Positions 52,297 through 61,709 of a stretch of DNA of 64,000 nt are shown piece after piece (position 1 is the first letter of the stretch; the number at the start of each line of letters is the position of its first letter). The notes beneath the pieces are model-generated. The model searched no databases. It worked only from the letters and a program-made list of their open reading frames with translations, and was not told where the DNA came from. The position numbers and the translations under genes are program-made. Source of the stretch: Prauserella muralis (lineage in GTDB: Bacteria > Actinomycetota > Actinomycetes > Mycobacteriales > Pseudonocardiaceae); contig NZ_MASW01000006.1 of assembly GCF_003202285.1 (NCBI RefSeq), forward strand, positions 787,362-851,361, written 5' to 3'.

Positions 52297-53400
52297 TCAG
52301 GTGGAGTAACGCTCGGCGAGCCGGTCGAAGAACGCGGCAAGCCGTTTGTCCGTGGCCGAGCCATCAATGAGCTCGGCGCCGCCGAAGCGGTAGACCTCGT
52401 AGCCGCGCAGTCGTAGCTCACGGTCCTCGGCGACCATCTCAGCGTACCGCTGGGAGTCAGCGCGCCCAGCCTCGTCGGCGTAGTGCTGCCGCCCGTCGCA
52501 CTCGATCACGATGCGGATTCGATGCGGCAGGAGCAGCAGGAAGTCCATGCGCTGGCGGGGCAAGGGCGCCGCACCTGGAACGTGGTGTGCTCGGGTGTAC
52601 GGGTCGTAGTGGAGGTACACCTGTGGGAGCAGGGCCGGGATGTCATCGCCAAGCCGGACGTAGCGCTCAGCGTACGTGCGCAGGATCCGCCGCTCCGCGT
52701 CGTTGTCGCCAAGTGAGCGGTCGAGCCGCCGGTACAGGCTGCGCGAGACTTCCCGTACAGGTTCCGCTGTCAGCCCTTCGTGCTCAGCCCACCAGCTGGT
52801 CAGGTCGGCCCAGGTGAGGCCATGCGCCGCCAGCGGCCGGTCGTAGATGAGGCAGAACTGTTCGTTCTTGATCACCAGGACGTCGTTGTTGAGCGCATCG
52901 GTGAACACGATCTCCGGTTTGGGACCGTCGGCGGCGAAGATCAGGTTCTTCATCGAGCCGGGCACACCAGCGCCGATCCTGCGGCCGGCGAAGACGGGTG
53001 CACCGCTGATGGCGTCGATCTGGACGATCTCGTAGCCGTCGTGAACCAGTGTCTGGTTGAGGAAGTCGTGTAGCTGCTCGACTTCGGTCAGGTTCGTCCG
53101 GACCGCTGGGTGCAGCATTTCGGCCAGGAATCGCAGGAGCGCATCGTCGTTGTCCGCTAAGCCGAACCGCTCGTCGTAAAAGATCCAGTCGTCGGGCCAG
53201 TCCAGGTTGGCGATGCAGTGCTGGATGATGTCCTCGCGCGCCGTGGGGAACTGCGTGGACCGGGAATCTGTGGTGGGCAGCGTGTCGAGGTCGTAGAGGC
53301 GCCCGAGGAACTCGACTTCGTTGAGCACGCCGTACCAGGCCGTGGTGGCGAGACCCTCGATGAGGCGTCGCCGGGTGACGTCGGTGATGCGGCTCGTCAT
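52297..53400 (-). CDS. AbiJ-NTD3 domain protein with C-terminal Vsr/DUF559-like nuclease
   Basis: 367 residues. The N-terminal 150 match the AbiJ-NTD3 type: TDVTRRRLIEGL, GRLYDLDTLPTTDSR, DIIQHCIANLDWPDDWIFYD and LLRFLAEMLHPAVR. The C-terminus carries a nuclease core MDFLLLL (Asp286), IVIECDGRQHY (Glu300, Asp302), a helix and YEVYRFGG. AbiJ-NTD domains act as sensors in abortive-infection proteins and are usually joined to an effector; here the effector looks like a DNase. It lies 50 bp after qatD on the same strand, so it may be transcribed with the Qat operon. Confidence 0.82.
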   Translation of the reverse strand: MTSRITDVTRRRLIEGLATTAWYGVLNEVEFLGRLYDLDTLPTTDSRSTQFPTAREDIIQHCIANLDWPDDWIFYDERFGLADNDDALLRFLAEMLHPAVRTNLTEVEQLHDFLNQTLVHDGYEIVQIDAISGAPVFAGRRIGAGVPGSMKNLIFAADGPKPEIVFTDALNNDVLVIKNEQFCLIYDRPLAAHGLTWADLTSWWAEHEGLTAEPVREVSRSLYRRLDRSLGDNDAERRILRTYAERYVRLGDDIPALLPQVYLHYDPYTRAHHVPGAAPLPRQRMDFLLLLPHRIRIVIECDGRQHYADEAGRADSQRYAEMVAEDRELRLRGYEVYRFGGAELIDGSATDKRLAAFFDRLAERYST

Positions 53401-53450
53401 GGCGATGGTGCCTCCTGGGCGTCGGCTGCAGGCGGTGAGTAGGTCGTCAG

Positions 53451-54209
53451 TCAGGCTGGCGGCGGCTCGCTGGCGGTGCAGCGAAGTCGCTGTTCGTTGT
53501 TCGCGACCGCCTTCCGCGCCTCACCGGTCGTCATGGCCCAAAGCTGTGCCAGGTGATCGAGCGTTCCGAGCAGATCGGAAGGAACGGCTGGGCGGCTTCC
53601 GGAGCGGGCGAAGGGGCCGTCGGTTTCCAGCAGTACGCGTTCCGGCGGAAGCCGTTGGAGCAGCGGCACGGCTTTCTTCGACCGGACCATCGCCGGGTTG
53701 ATCGAGAACCAGAGCCCTGCATTGAGTGCATCGTCGACGGCGGCCAGTGGTCCGGTGTACCAGTGCAGGATTGCTGGCACGTGCGCTTGCGCGAGTCGGG
53801 CGATGGTCTCCCGCTCGGCGCCCCGGCTGTGGACGGTGACAGGTCGAGTTCGCACCTGTGGGTCCGCCAAGATGGCCTCGAACACGCGAAGCTGTTGCTT
53901 GCGGGTTGCGACTCCGGCGCGAGAGAAGTCGAGTCCGATCTCGCCGATCCACGTGGCCTGCGGCAGGAGCCGGAGAAATCGGGCTAGATCGTGAGGGGAT
54001 GCTGCTCCTGCGCGAAGAGGGTGGAAGCCCAGTGCGACATCGACGCCGTCGCGTCGGCCGAGACGGGTGCGCAGCAGGCGGTACTTGCCGGGGTCCTCGG
54101 TCACCGCGATCACGTGCACGCCTGCGGCGCGGGCGTCATCCAGTACGGCGAGCGGGTTGTCGTAGGCGTCGATATGGCAGTGGGTGTCGGTCAGCACCGC
54201 GGTGGTCAC
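53451..54209 (-). CDS. qatD: QatD, TatD-family DNase of the Qat anti-phage system
   Basis: 252 residues, metal-dependent TIM-barrel hydrolase: TDTHCHID (His10, His12), WIGEIGLDF, TVHSRGAERE, ILHWYTG and the late LLETDGPFA aspartate. TatD proteins are 3'-5' DNases. GTG at 54209 overlaps qatC's stop (GTGA). Position after a KAP ATPase, a partner and a QueC-like enzyme makes it QatD rather than the housekeeping tatD. Confidence 0.9.
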   Translation of the reverse strand: MTTAVLTDTHCHIDAYDNPLAVLDDARAAGVHVIAVTEDPGKYRLLRTRLGRRDGVDVALGFHPLRAGAASPHDLARFLRLLPQATWIGEIGLDFSRAGVATRKQQLRVFEAILADPQVRTRPVTVHSRGAERETIARLAQAHVPAILHWYTGPLAAVDDALNAGLWFSINPAMVRSKKAVPLLQRLPPERVLLETDGPFARSGSRPAVPSDLLGTLDHLAQLWAMTTGEARKAVANNEQRLRCTASEPPPA

Positions 54210-55576
54210 GATCGAGACTCCACCAGCTCGGCCAGTGGGCCGCGGGCTCCGCTGGCGAGCCAGGTACGGAGCTCGGCGAGTCCACGTCGCCAGACCCCGG
54301 TGAAGGCGGCGCGTTCGCCTTGTGGAAGCGGGCCGTTGCGTAGGACGTCGCGATCCGGTCGATCCGCGAACGCTCCGGCGATTACGGCGCGCAGATCGGC
54401 TCCGCGGCGGCTGCGGCGGTTGAGGAGGATCGTGGAGTCGTCCTCGGCGAACACGTTGTAGGCGTACTCGTCGTCGTCCCATCCGACGTGTGCCAGCGAA
54501 GCGCGGCGGATCAGGCAGGGGAAGCAGTATCCGCAGTTGCCTTGCTTGCGGCCGACGTAGCGGGCGGTCTCGGGGTGGGAGCAGGAGACGCTCAGCGGGG
54601 CTAGGCGCCGCAGGAGAGCGGCGTTGCGGGATTCGGCGAGCATCTCGCCCTTGGTGCGCAGGCGGTACGGGTTGATCACGCGGTTCGATACGCCGATTGC
54701 GGCGCTGGCCGTGGCGAGTAGGTGCATGAAGTGTGGGTGTGTCGTGCGGGTGCTCGCGCTGCCGACACGAGCTCGGGTGAGCGGCACGTTGATCCCGATG
54801 AAGCCGTTTTCGGGCACATATACCGGCACGGCCGGTCCTTCGGCGGCGGCGAGGGCCAAGGCAGCGGACAGGAAGAGCAGGGATCGGGACCGGGTGGTGT
54901 TCTCGCGTGGCCGGGGCAGAGGTCGGGCCTGGTGGTTGTTCGGGGGTGCGGGACGTAGGTAGAGGCGCCGGGAGCGGATGCGTTCGGCGCCGTAGTGTTC
55001 GCCGAGTTCGTCGAGCAGAAGTTGTTGCGCGGTGGATGCTTGTCCGCCTTCGTGGTGGGACAGCAGGCACAGCCGTCGTTCGGGGTCCTCTTCGAGGAGA
55101 TCGATGACGCCGCACAGTGAGTCGAGGCCGCCGGAGAACAGGCACACGCCGTCGACGCCGAGTCCGATCGGCCGCTCGGCGAGGGGGACGCTGGCCACAC
55201 CGGCGAGGGGATGCCGGCTGGAGTTGTAGGGCTGGGTCTCCCAGTGATCGCCGGTCAGAAACCGCAGGGCGGCGTCGAAATCGGCGTTTCGCCAGACAGC
55301 GGTGGCCTCGACGGGGAGCCGGAGGGTGATGTCCCTGGTCCAGGAGTCCGGCGTGCCGCGTCGTCGGGTGGTTTTGTCGGCGCAGTACACGGCCGCGCCC
55401 AGCAGCAGGAGGTCGGCGGCGGCACGCGGTGGTCGCCAGCCCGTGAAGAACTCGGGGCCAGCGTCGCCAGTTTGGATGGTGGCCGCAATCCGCCCAGGAG
55501 CCCAATCCAGCAGCCGGACGTCGTCGGGTTCGGTCACCGGGGCGGTGAGATCCGTGCGCACCAGGTAGGTGGTCAC
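54206..55576 (-). CDS. qatC: QatC, QueC-like nucleoside/ATP pyrophosphatase of the Qat system
   Basis: 456 residues. PP-loop SGGLDS is at 148-153. The QueC-type zinc site is Cys332 (SCSHPETA) plus Cys348-G-Y-Cys351-F-P-Cys354. About 140 residues precede the PP-loop, as in Qat rather than in housekeeping QueC (about 230 residues in total). QueC makes preQ0 in deazapurine synthesis; the QatC reaction in defence is not known. GTG at 55576 overlaps qatB (GTGA). Confidence 0.9.
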   Translation of the reverse strand: MTTYLVRTDLTAPVTEPDDVRLLDWAPGRIAATIQTGDAGPEFFTGWRPPRAAADLLLLGAAVYCADKTTRRRGTPDSWTRDITLRLPVEATAVWRNADFDAALRFLTGDHWETQPYNSSRHPLAGVASVPLAERPIGLGVDGVCLFSGGLDSLCGVIDLLEEDPERRLCLLSHHEGGQASTAQQLLLDELGEHYGAERIRSRRLYLRPAPPNNHQARPLPRPRENTTRSRSLLFLSAALALAAAEGPAVPVYVPENGFIGINVPLTRARVGSASTRTTHPHFMHLLATASAAIGVSNRVINPYRLRTKGEMLAESRNAALLRRLAPLSVSCSHPETARYVGRKQGNCGYCFPCLIRRASLAHVGWDDDEYAYNVFAEDDSTILLNRRSRRGADLRAVIAGAFADRPDRDVLRNGPLPQGERAAFTGVWRRGLAELRTWLASGARGPLAELVESRS

Positions 55577-56310
55577 TGTGCGTCTCCGTCCAGCCCCTGC
55601 AGGGCCTCGTAGGTCATGCGGACGGTGTCCTCGGCGATCTGGCGTCCCTCCGGGCCGGCCCAGTCGACCGTGAAGGGGTCGTCGGGGATGCGTAGTGAGA
55701 CCAGGACCTGGATGATTTGGCGCATTTCCTCGTCGGCTTGGCGCACGGCGTGCGGGTCGGTGATGCGGCTGAGACGTTCGGCGATGACGGGAACCCTGTT
55801 GTAGACGTACTGGGCGAGGAACGTTTCCAGCAGGGTGGGCAGGTTCTCCCGCGAGACGGCCATCTCGGCGGTGTCGGTCAACTCGGTCCACGTATCGGCG
55901 TCGCCGAAGACCTCGTCCAGCACGTCGCACGCGGCGTCGCGGGCGGCTTGGGAGTCCAGGTCATCGCCGTCTCCGGCGATGAAGGTGATCAGTTCGTCGA
56001 GCACGTCGAACCGGGTCCGGCCGACGAGAGTAGCCAGTCCCAGCGAGGTCAGCGTGTTTTCAAGCCCGGTTCCGCCGACTCCAGCGAGCAAGGCGCCGAG
56101 GCGCTGGACGCCGCTACGTCCGGCACGGGCACCGGCCGCAGCGCCGCCAGCTCCACCCAACACGGGAACGTGGCGAGCGAGCACCCGCTGGGCATACGTG
56201 CGGGTGCTCGGAGATCCGGAGGTAAGCCCGCGCACATAGGACGCGGTCGCGTGTTTAAGCGGAGTCCACGCTCCGCCGCTGCCCGCGGTTCGATCAGCCG
56301 AGGTACCCAT
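55573..56310 (-). CDS. qatB: QatB-like component of the Qat system
   Basis: 245 residues, mostly helical, with no known catalytic motif. It contains a glycine/alanine-rich segment (GGAGGAAAGARAGRSGVQRLGALLAG, about residues 45-70). The C-terminal part has RITDPHAVRQADEEM and ends VRMTYEALQGLDGDAQ. Identified as QatB by its place between the KAP ATPase and the QueC-like gene. ATG at 56310 shares one base with the qatA stop (TGATG); a longer frame exists but lies inside qatA. Confidence 0.82.
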   Translation of the reverse strand: MGTSADRTAGSGGAWTPLKHATASYVRGLTSGSPSTRTYAQRVLARHVPVLGGAGGAAAGARAGRSGVQRLGALLAGVGGTGLENTLTSLGLATLVGRTRFDVLDELITFIAGDGDDLDSQAARDAACDVLDEVFGDADTWTELTDTAEMAVSRENLPTLLETFLAQYVYNRVPVIAERLSRITDPHAVRQADEEMRQIIQVLVSLRIPDDPFTVDWAGPEGRQIAEDTVRMTYEALQGLDGDAQ

Positions 56311-58322
56311 CAGTGCCGGCCGCTGCGTCGTTGAGCTTGACGCGCGGTGTTGATCACACTCTTCAGGCCGGGGGCGTCGCTGTTTTCCCACCGGTCGAGC
56401 AGGGCGGAGACCGTCGGGTTGTCGGCAGGGAGGCGACGGACGGCGTTCCCGGCCTGCCCCCGCGGGATGGCCTCGGGTGGGATCCGCATCAAGGCGTCGC
56501 AGATGGCTGACAGGGTGTCGGGCGCTCGTTCGGCGAGTTCGAGCGCTGCGAGGAAGGCCGGGCCGCCCGGTCGACGCGTCAGCACTTCCACCAACGCCTC
56601 CACGAGCTGGACACGCTCGTCGCCAGGCAGCTTTCCGATCTCGTCACACGCAAGCCGCCGCACACCAGCGACCTCAGCCTGCGCCCTGGTGAACAGCTCC
56701 TGCAGGTGCGGAGGCAGCCGCGTGACCGCGACGCCGAAGGCGAGCTTGTCACGGGAGTAGGTGAAGTACGGCCCCAGGTCTACCTCGCCGAGCGGAGGCT
56801 CCAACCGCAGCCACGCACGCACGTGCGGTTTGTCCACCCACGCCCGCACCTCTTCGGTTACCTGCGGCTGTTGGGCAGCCGTCCGCCCCCGCTTGGAGGC
56901 GGGTGAACGGCGAGCACCCGAAGACTCGTCGGCGGTCTCGCCCTCATCTGGCCGCGATATGTCCCCATCGCCGTCCGGTTCGGCGGTGGTCGATCCACCC
57001 CGCGCGATAGACTCCGCAGCCGCGAGTTCCGAGATGGGGCCAGGCGCGGTGAGTTGCCAGTCGAACAGGCGCTGGAAGTCGCTGAAGTGTTGTTCCTCCA
57101 GGACCATGAGTTTGGCCAGCACAGGCAGGTCGAGGGTGATCTTCCGGCGCAGCGCGCTGCGGTGCTTGAGCAGCAGGTTGTTGAGGAACCGCTTGAGCTG
57201 CCTCGGGTTCCCGCGCAGTCCGCCCCCGAGTACCTCGGCGATGCTCGCCGCCCAGTTCAGGTCGCGCACCAGGTCGGGCGGCACGTTGCCGAGGACCGCT
57301 CCGGCCATACCGACGTTGAACGCCACCTGCAGATTGCCCGCTTCGCGGCGACGGCGGGTCTCGGCGAGGACCTTGGCGAACTGCTCGTCGTCGAGGCGCA
57401 GTTCAGCCAGCAGCAGGTTGACGTAGGTGTCGGCCTCCGGCGCGGACAGCGGCGGGATGGCTACCTTGAGCTGCAGCATCTTCTCCAGGTAGTCGGCACC
57501 GATCCCGGCGCCGTCGGGGCGCCGCAGCTGCGGGTAGCGCGAGTCGATCGCGGACTCCACGACCGCCTGGTTGGCTGCCAGGACGTAGGCGGTCTTGGGC
57601 GTGTTGAGGAACAGCCGGATCGCCTCGAAGGTGTCCACCACGGTCTCGGGCAGGCACCGGTCGAGGTCGTCGATGAACACCACCACGGCGTCTACGGCTT
57701 CCAACGTCGAGACGACCTTCGCGAACTCCGCCCGGAACCGCCCAGCGTCCGTGATTGCCTCAGCCGTGCCGTTGCCCGAGACGGCCTGCTTGGCCTTGGG
57801 GTCTTCCAGCAGCTTGTTCGCCTCGCTCGCAGCCGCATTCACCCCCGCCTTCGTCACGTCCAGGACCTGCGGAGCCATGCTCGGATCTATCGCCAGAAGC
57901 GCGAGAGGTGCCGCGGCCTGGGCGGTAGACACTGCGACCCGTCCGCCCCTGCGCCCCCATCGGCCGAGGCCCTGGGCGAACCTGCGGAGCCTGGTCACCT
58001 GTTCCTGCTGATCACGACCGGCTCGTGCGCCGATCGCGTCGAGCACGGTCGTCATCAGCGCGACCTTGACGTCGTCGTAGTCCTCGTACTGCCAAGGGCT
58101 GAACTCGACGCACACGTACCGTGACGGTGACTCGTCGTCGTCCCGGATCTTCAGCAGCTCCTGCCGGGTGATCCGCATCAGGCTGCTCTTCCCGGAGCCC
58201 CAGTCCCCGAGCAGGCCCACCGTCAGTGGGAGCAGCCGCGGCTCGGTGAGCGCCACGAACAGGGTGTCCACCAGGAAGTCGAAGCCGAGAAGATCAACCT
58301 CGGTTTCGTTGTCCGCCCACAT
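56310..58322 (-). CDS. qatA: QatA, KAP-family P-loop ATPase of the Qat system
   Basis: 670 residues from ATG at 58322, which has GGAG upstream. Walker A GDWGSGKS is at 39-46, KAP landmark VEFSPWQYED follows near 73-82, and Walker B VVVFIDDLD is at 213-221 with DRCLPE after it. An alanine/glycine-rich, possibly membrane-associated insert lies between about 115 and 190, typical for KAP NTPases. The C-terminal third is helical with a charged, low-complexity stretch. Likely the sensor or motor of the Qat complex. Confidence 0.9.
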   Translation of the reverse strand: MWADNETEVDLLGFDFLVDTLFVALTEPRLLPLTVGLLGDWGSGKSSLMRITRQELLKIRDDDESPSRYVCVEFSPWQYEDYDDVKVALMTTVLDAIGARAGRDQQEQVTRLRRFAQGLGRWGRRGGRVAVSTAQAAAPLALLAIDPSMAPQVLDVTKAGVNAAASEANKLLEDPKAKQAVSGNGTAEAITDAGRFRAEFAKVVSTLEAVDAVVVFIDDLDRCLPETVVDTFEAIRLFLNTPKTAYVLAANQAVVESAIDSRYPQLRRPDGAGIGADYLEKMLQLKVAIPPLSAPEADTYVNLLLAELRLDDEQFAKVLAETRRRREAGNLQVAFNVGMAGAVLGNVPPDLVRDLNWAASIAEVLGGGLRGNPRQLKRFLNNLLLKHRSALRRKITLDLPVLAKLMVLEEQHFSDFQRLFDWQLTAPGPISELAAAESIARGGSTTAEPDGDGDISRPDEGETADESSGARRSPASKRGRTAAQQPQVTEEVRAWVDKPHVRAWLRLEPPLGEVDLGPYFTYSRDKLAFGVAVTRLPPHLQELFTRAQAEVAGVRRLACDEIGKLPGDERVQLVEALVEVLTRRPGGPAFLAALELAERAPDTLSAICDALMRIPPEAIPRGQAGNAVRRLPADNPTVSALLDRWENSDAPGLKSVINTARQAQRRSGRH

Positions 58323-58467
58323 CGCCCGCTCCGTCCGACGCGGCAACTTGAGGCATCCGCTCCTCGGTGGCCGCTGACCGAAGGCGAACATCGAGGATAG
58401 ATCGGCGATCAGCGTCGATGGTCATTTGACAGACGTGTCGCCGCAGACCACGTACTGTTACCGTCAG

Positions 58468-59862
58468 TTACCGAGGCGTGATCAGCATGTTGCGGTCTGG
58501 CTGTGGCCGAGTGAGCTCGGCGAGCACGAGCTGAATCGCACGGCCCAGCAGGCGAGCAAGGTCCTCAATGAAGCGGGCGAGGTCTTCGCTCTTCGCTCCG
58601 CCGAGGAGCGTCATCCTCTTCTGGACAGGGTGGTCACCGTGGATCTCCGCATTCCGCAACCGGTACGCCTCCTTGAAGAACCTCTCGATCTCCGTTCGCT
58701 CGACCCCGAGCACCGGGTCACCGGCCAGCAGCTGTCCGGCCGCCTCCGCCGCGGGTGCTCCCTTCTGTCCTCCTTTGATCTTGCCGCGCTTGATGAACAG
58801 TGCCTCGGAGCAGATGTTGAGGTCGATGAGTCGATCCTCGGGCAGGGACTTCGAGCCGGCGAAGACGAACCGCCGGAGGGAGACCTGCAACGAGCGATCC
58901 CGCGCGACCGCTGGGGCTGCGAGCGCCTCGTACACCCTGCGCACAGCGTCGACGTGTTCCTCGGTCAGGAGCAAGGTCGGCCGGTTGACGTCGGCGAGAC
59001 CGACTGCGGGGAGAGTAGCGCTGCCCTCGATGTCCCGAGGGAAGTCGTCGTCGTGCTGCAGGAGGATCGGACGCGTGGCCACCACCGATCCTCCACACAC
59101 CACATGCAGCGCGGTGACCAGCCTCTGAACAGGCTCCTCCAGGCTGGGAAAGGCAGGGGGCCGCGGATGTTCGGGCATCCCCTGTTTGTACGACGTGACC
59201 GGGTAGCTCTGTTCCCTGGTCACGGCCCACTGGTGGAAACGTGAGACCTGCACGCTGTTGGGGCCGCCGCTGAACTCGGCCGGCGCTGCGAGCACCTGGA
59301 TGGCCCGGCTCATCTGCCGGTCAGTCATCGGGCGCAGGACCACGCCGCCGGGCAGGGCGATTTCGTCCATGCTCGACACAAAGCCGTTGAGCGGGATGAA
59401 CTCGACGAGTCGGACAGTGTCGGCCAGCAGGCCGGCTTCGAGCCGGTTGTAGTGCAGATCGAATGCCGCCTCGTCGAACTCGTAGGTACGAGTGGTGACG
59501 ATCATCGGTTCGAGCAGGTGCTCGATCAGTAGCCAGTCCAGTCTGCGCTGTTGGAGCGAGAACTCAACCCCGACCATCGTGTCGACGCGGGTGCCCAGGA
59601 TCGGGTCAGCGTCGATCGCTTCGCGGACGGCGACCATCTCAGCGAACGTGTCCAACCAGTTGACCTTGGTGACGCGCTCGGGCATGTACCAGGCAGTGGG
59701 TCGTAACGCGACAAAGGACTCTTGGCCGTAGCGCCACCAGTTCCGAAGATCGGGCATCTTGTCGACCTTCGGGGCACCGTCGCGTTCCGCGAGGTCGCCG
59801 AGCGCGGCCACAAGCACTGAGGCCACAGCCGCTCGAACCGGCGGCCTCTGACATGACTGCAT
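58468..59862 (-). CDS. HEPN (Apea-like) domain protein next to Qat
   Basis: 464 residues from ATG at 59862. The C-terminal 130 residues look like an Apea-like HEPN domain with the RN-x3-H catalytic motif Arg403-N-A-E-I-His408 (RLRNAEIHGDHP). The N-terminal 300 residues are not recognised. HEPN proteins with this motif are often metal-independent RNases used in abortive infection. It is on the same strand as qatA, 145 bp upstream, and could be part of the same transcript. The 59863-60033 gap shows no gene. Confidence 0.75.
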   Translation of the reverse strand: MQSCQRPPVRAAVASVLVAALGDLAERDGAPKVDKMPDLRNWWRYGQESFVALRPTAWYMPERVTKVNWLDTFAEMVAVREAIDADPILGTRVDTMVGVEFSLQQRRLDWLLIEHLLEPMIVTTRTYEFDEAAFDLHYNRLEAGLLADTVRLVEFIPLNGFVSSMDEIALPGGVVLRPMTDRQMSRAIQVLAAPAEFSGGPNSVQVSRFHQWAVTREQSYPVTSYKQGMPEHPRPPAFPSLEEPVQRLVTALHVVCGGSVVATRPILLQHDDDFPRDIEGSATLPAVGLADVNRPTLLLTEEHVDAVRRVYEALAAPAVARDRSLQVSLRRFVFAGSKSLPEDRLIDLNICSEALFIKRGKIKGGQKGAPAAEAAGQLLAGDPVLGVERTEIERFFKEAYRLRNAEIHGDHPVQKRMTLLGGAKSEDLARFIEDLARLLGRAIQLVLAELTRPQPDRNMLITPR

Positions 59863-60033
59863 CAACCTGATCCCAACCCGTCACGTCCTGCCCGCCGAGG
59901 ACCTGTCAGACGCGAGCCGGTCAGGATGCCACGAACGGACCAGCGTCCCAAGCCAATTTGCGGGTGACACGCCGGATGTCCCCCGCCAGGGATGATGTTC
60001 GACGCGAGAGTCAACGATCGGCCTCCTCACCCG

Positions 60034-60455
60034 CTAGTCGGGTGCGACGATCTCAGGAGCCGTAAAGTTTAGGTCGTGGCCTTGCATGGTTATGACGATG
60101 TCGAGCCCGCTTGCCAGGACAGCGTCGACATCTGCATGTAGATCGACATCGACAACTGCGACAGCTAGGCCAGACTCGCTGACGATCTGTAGTTCGGAGG
60201 GCGCGTCAGTCGTTGTCGAAATGTAGACGATCTCTGGCGTCTGGTGGGAAATTGTAAGCTCACTGCGAAGCGTGACCTGGGCGCGTCCTGTCTCCAGCAG
60301 AGATCGCAGCACATTGTTCCGGCGAGCTCGGATGAACTGCAAGAGATCGAGCACCTCGCGCGCCACGGCGTCAAATGTGCTCCGCCAGCCTCGGATGTGC
60401 ATGCCTGCGAGCCAGGACCGGACATCTTCTACCTCGACACCTTGGCGCTGCGCCT
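60034..60455 (-). pseudogene. C-terminal piece of the Ski2-like helicase, cut off by IS3 insertion
   Basis: About 139 codons ending ...LNFTAPEIVAPD with no start of their own. Removing the IS (60456-61734) and one copy of the 3-bp CCT repeat joins this frame exactly to the helicase at 61735 (reading HVIGSEAQRQGVEVEDVRSW). So it is the true C-terminus of that gene. An internal ATG at 60402 could allow a short 122-residue product, but none is expected to be functional. Confidence 0.85.
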
Positions 60456-60480
60456 GGGGCTGCTGAATGATTCTGTGACA
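60456..60480. repeat. IS3 left terminal inverted repeat
   Basis: Starts GGGGCTGCTGAATGATTC and ends TGTGACA; 22 of 25 bases match the right repeat at 61710-61734. Confidence 0.85.
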
Positions 60481-60485
60481 GCGGT

Positions 60486-61379
60486 TTAGGCCGCGGTTGT
60501 GGCGACCTGGCTCATGATGGTTTCGTACTCGATGGGGGTCAAACGGCCGAGTCGGGCTTGGCGGCGTCGGCGGTGGTAGGTGCGCTCGATCCAGGTCACG
60601 ATCGCGATCCGGAGTTCTTCCCGGGTGTCCCAGCGGCGGCGATCGAGTACGTTGCGCTGGAGGAGGCTGAAGAAGCTCTCCATGGCGGCGTTGTCACCGG
60701 CCGCGCCGACGTGGCCCATGGATCCGCGCATGTGGTGCCGCCACAACGATTGTTGCAGCTTGCGTGAACGGAACTGACCGCCTCTGTCGGAGTGCAGCGT
60801 GCAGCCGACGACGTTGCCGCCCCGTCGGGCGACGGCAGACTGGAGCGCGTCAACGGCCAGCTGGGAGGTCATGCGCTCAGCGATGGAGTAGCCCACGATC
60901 CGGTTGGACCACACGTCCTTGACCGCGCAGATGTAGAGCTTACCCTCGCTCGTCGGGTGTTCGGAGATGTCGGTCAACCACAGGCGGTTCGGCTCATCGG
61001 CGGTGAACTCTCGACACACGAGATCCTCGTGCACGGGCGCGCCGGCACGGGCCTTTCTGCCACGCCGTTTCTTACCGAACACGCACCACCACTGGTTGGC
61101 CGAGCAGATCTTCCACACCGTGCGGTCAGACACCTCGTGGCCGGCTGCGGTGACCTCGTCGAACAGCAGTCGATACCCGAACTCGGGATCGTCACGGTGG
61201 GCGTCGAAGAGCGCGTTCGCCAGATACGCCTCGGCCAGCTCGGCACCGCTCACCGGGCAGGCCAGCCAGGCGTAGTAGTGCTGGCGGTGGAGTTTCAACA
61301 CCCGACACGACACCGCCACCGGCACCCGGACCCGGGCACCGGCGGCAGCCAACTCCTTCACGAGCGGGTAGAGCCTTTT
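60486..61379 (-). CDS. IS3-family transposase OrfB (DDE catalytic part)
   Basis: About 297 residues from the slip site. rve integrase core with the DDE residues visible: Asp in LWLTDISEHP, Asp in LHSDRGGQF and Glu in DNAAMESFF. The upstream HTH_21-type region HRDDPEFGYRLLFDEV is also typical. It is expressed as a fusion with OrfA by a -1 slip at the A4G run (61375-61379); the same frame is open up to 61541 but is shifted relative to OrfA. It appears intact. Confidence 0.9.
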   Translation of the reverse strand, partial: KRLYPLVKELAAAGARVRVPVAVSCRVLKLHRQHYYAWLACPVSGAELAEAYLANALFDAHRDDPEFGYRLLFDEVTAAGHEVSDRTVWKICSANQWWCVFGKKRRGRKARAGAPVHEDLVCREFTADEPNRLWLTDISEHPTSEGKLYICAVKDVWSNRIVGYSIAERMTSQLAVDALQSAVARRGGNVVGCTLHSDRGGQFRSRKLQQSLWRHHMRGSMGHVGAAGDNAAMESFFSLLQRNVLDRRRWDTREELRIAIVTWIERTYHRRRRQARLGRLTPIEYETIMSQVATTAA

Positions 61380-61666
61380 CCCGGCAGATTGCCCTGCGAC
61401 AAATACGCCGCCGCGCGGCGTAAGACCTCGTTCTCCTGCTCCAACAGCCGATTGCGACGCTTGAGTTCCCGCAGCTCCCGCGCTGCATCCGTGGTGACGC
61501 CTGGCTTCACGCCGCCTTCGACGCCGGCCTGACGCAGCCACTTCTGCAACGTCATCGCATGGACTCCGAAGTCGTTCGCGACCTGCTCGATCGTCACACC
61601 CGACTCGCGGTTTCGGGCAACCCGGACGACGTCCTCACGGAACTCACGGGGATAGGGCTTGGGCAC
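61358..61666 (-). CDS. IS3-family OrfA (HTH and leucine-zipper part)
   Basis: 102 residues from GTG at 61666, which follows GGAAGG. Helix-turn-helix: YPREFREDVVRVARNRE, VTIEQVANDFGVHAMTLQKWLRQ. A coiled-coil follows (LRELKRRNRLLEQENEVLRRA). It overlaps OrfB, with slippery GGGAAAAGG near its end. Confidence 0.9.
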   Translation of the reverse strand: MPKPYPREFREDVVRVARNRESGVTIEQVANDFGVHAMTLQKWLRQAGVEGGVKPGVTTDAARELRELKRRNRLLEQENEVLRRAAAYLSQGNLPGKGSTRS

Positions 61667-61709
61667 AGCAACATCCTTCCACGCCTGCACATCAGCAAGC
61701 GATCTCAGA

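Noticed and set aside
53451..54209. Housekeeping tatD gene.
   Set aside because: It overlaps a QueC-like gene inside a KAP ATPase operon, the exact Qat order; housekeeping TatD lies elsewhere in most genomes.
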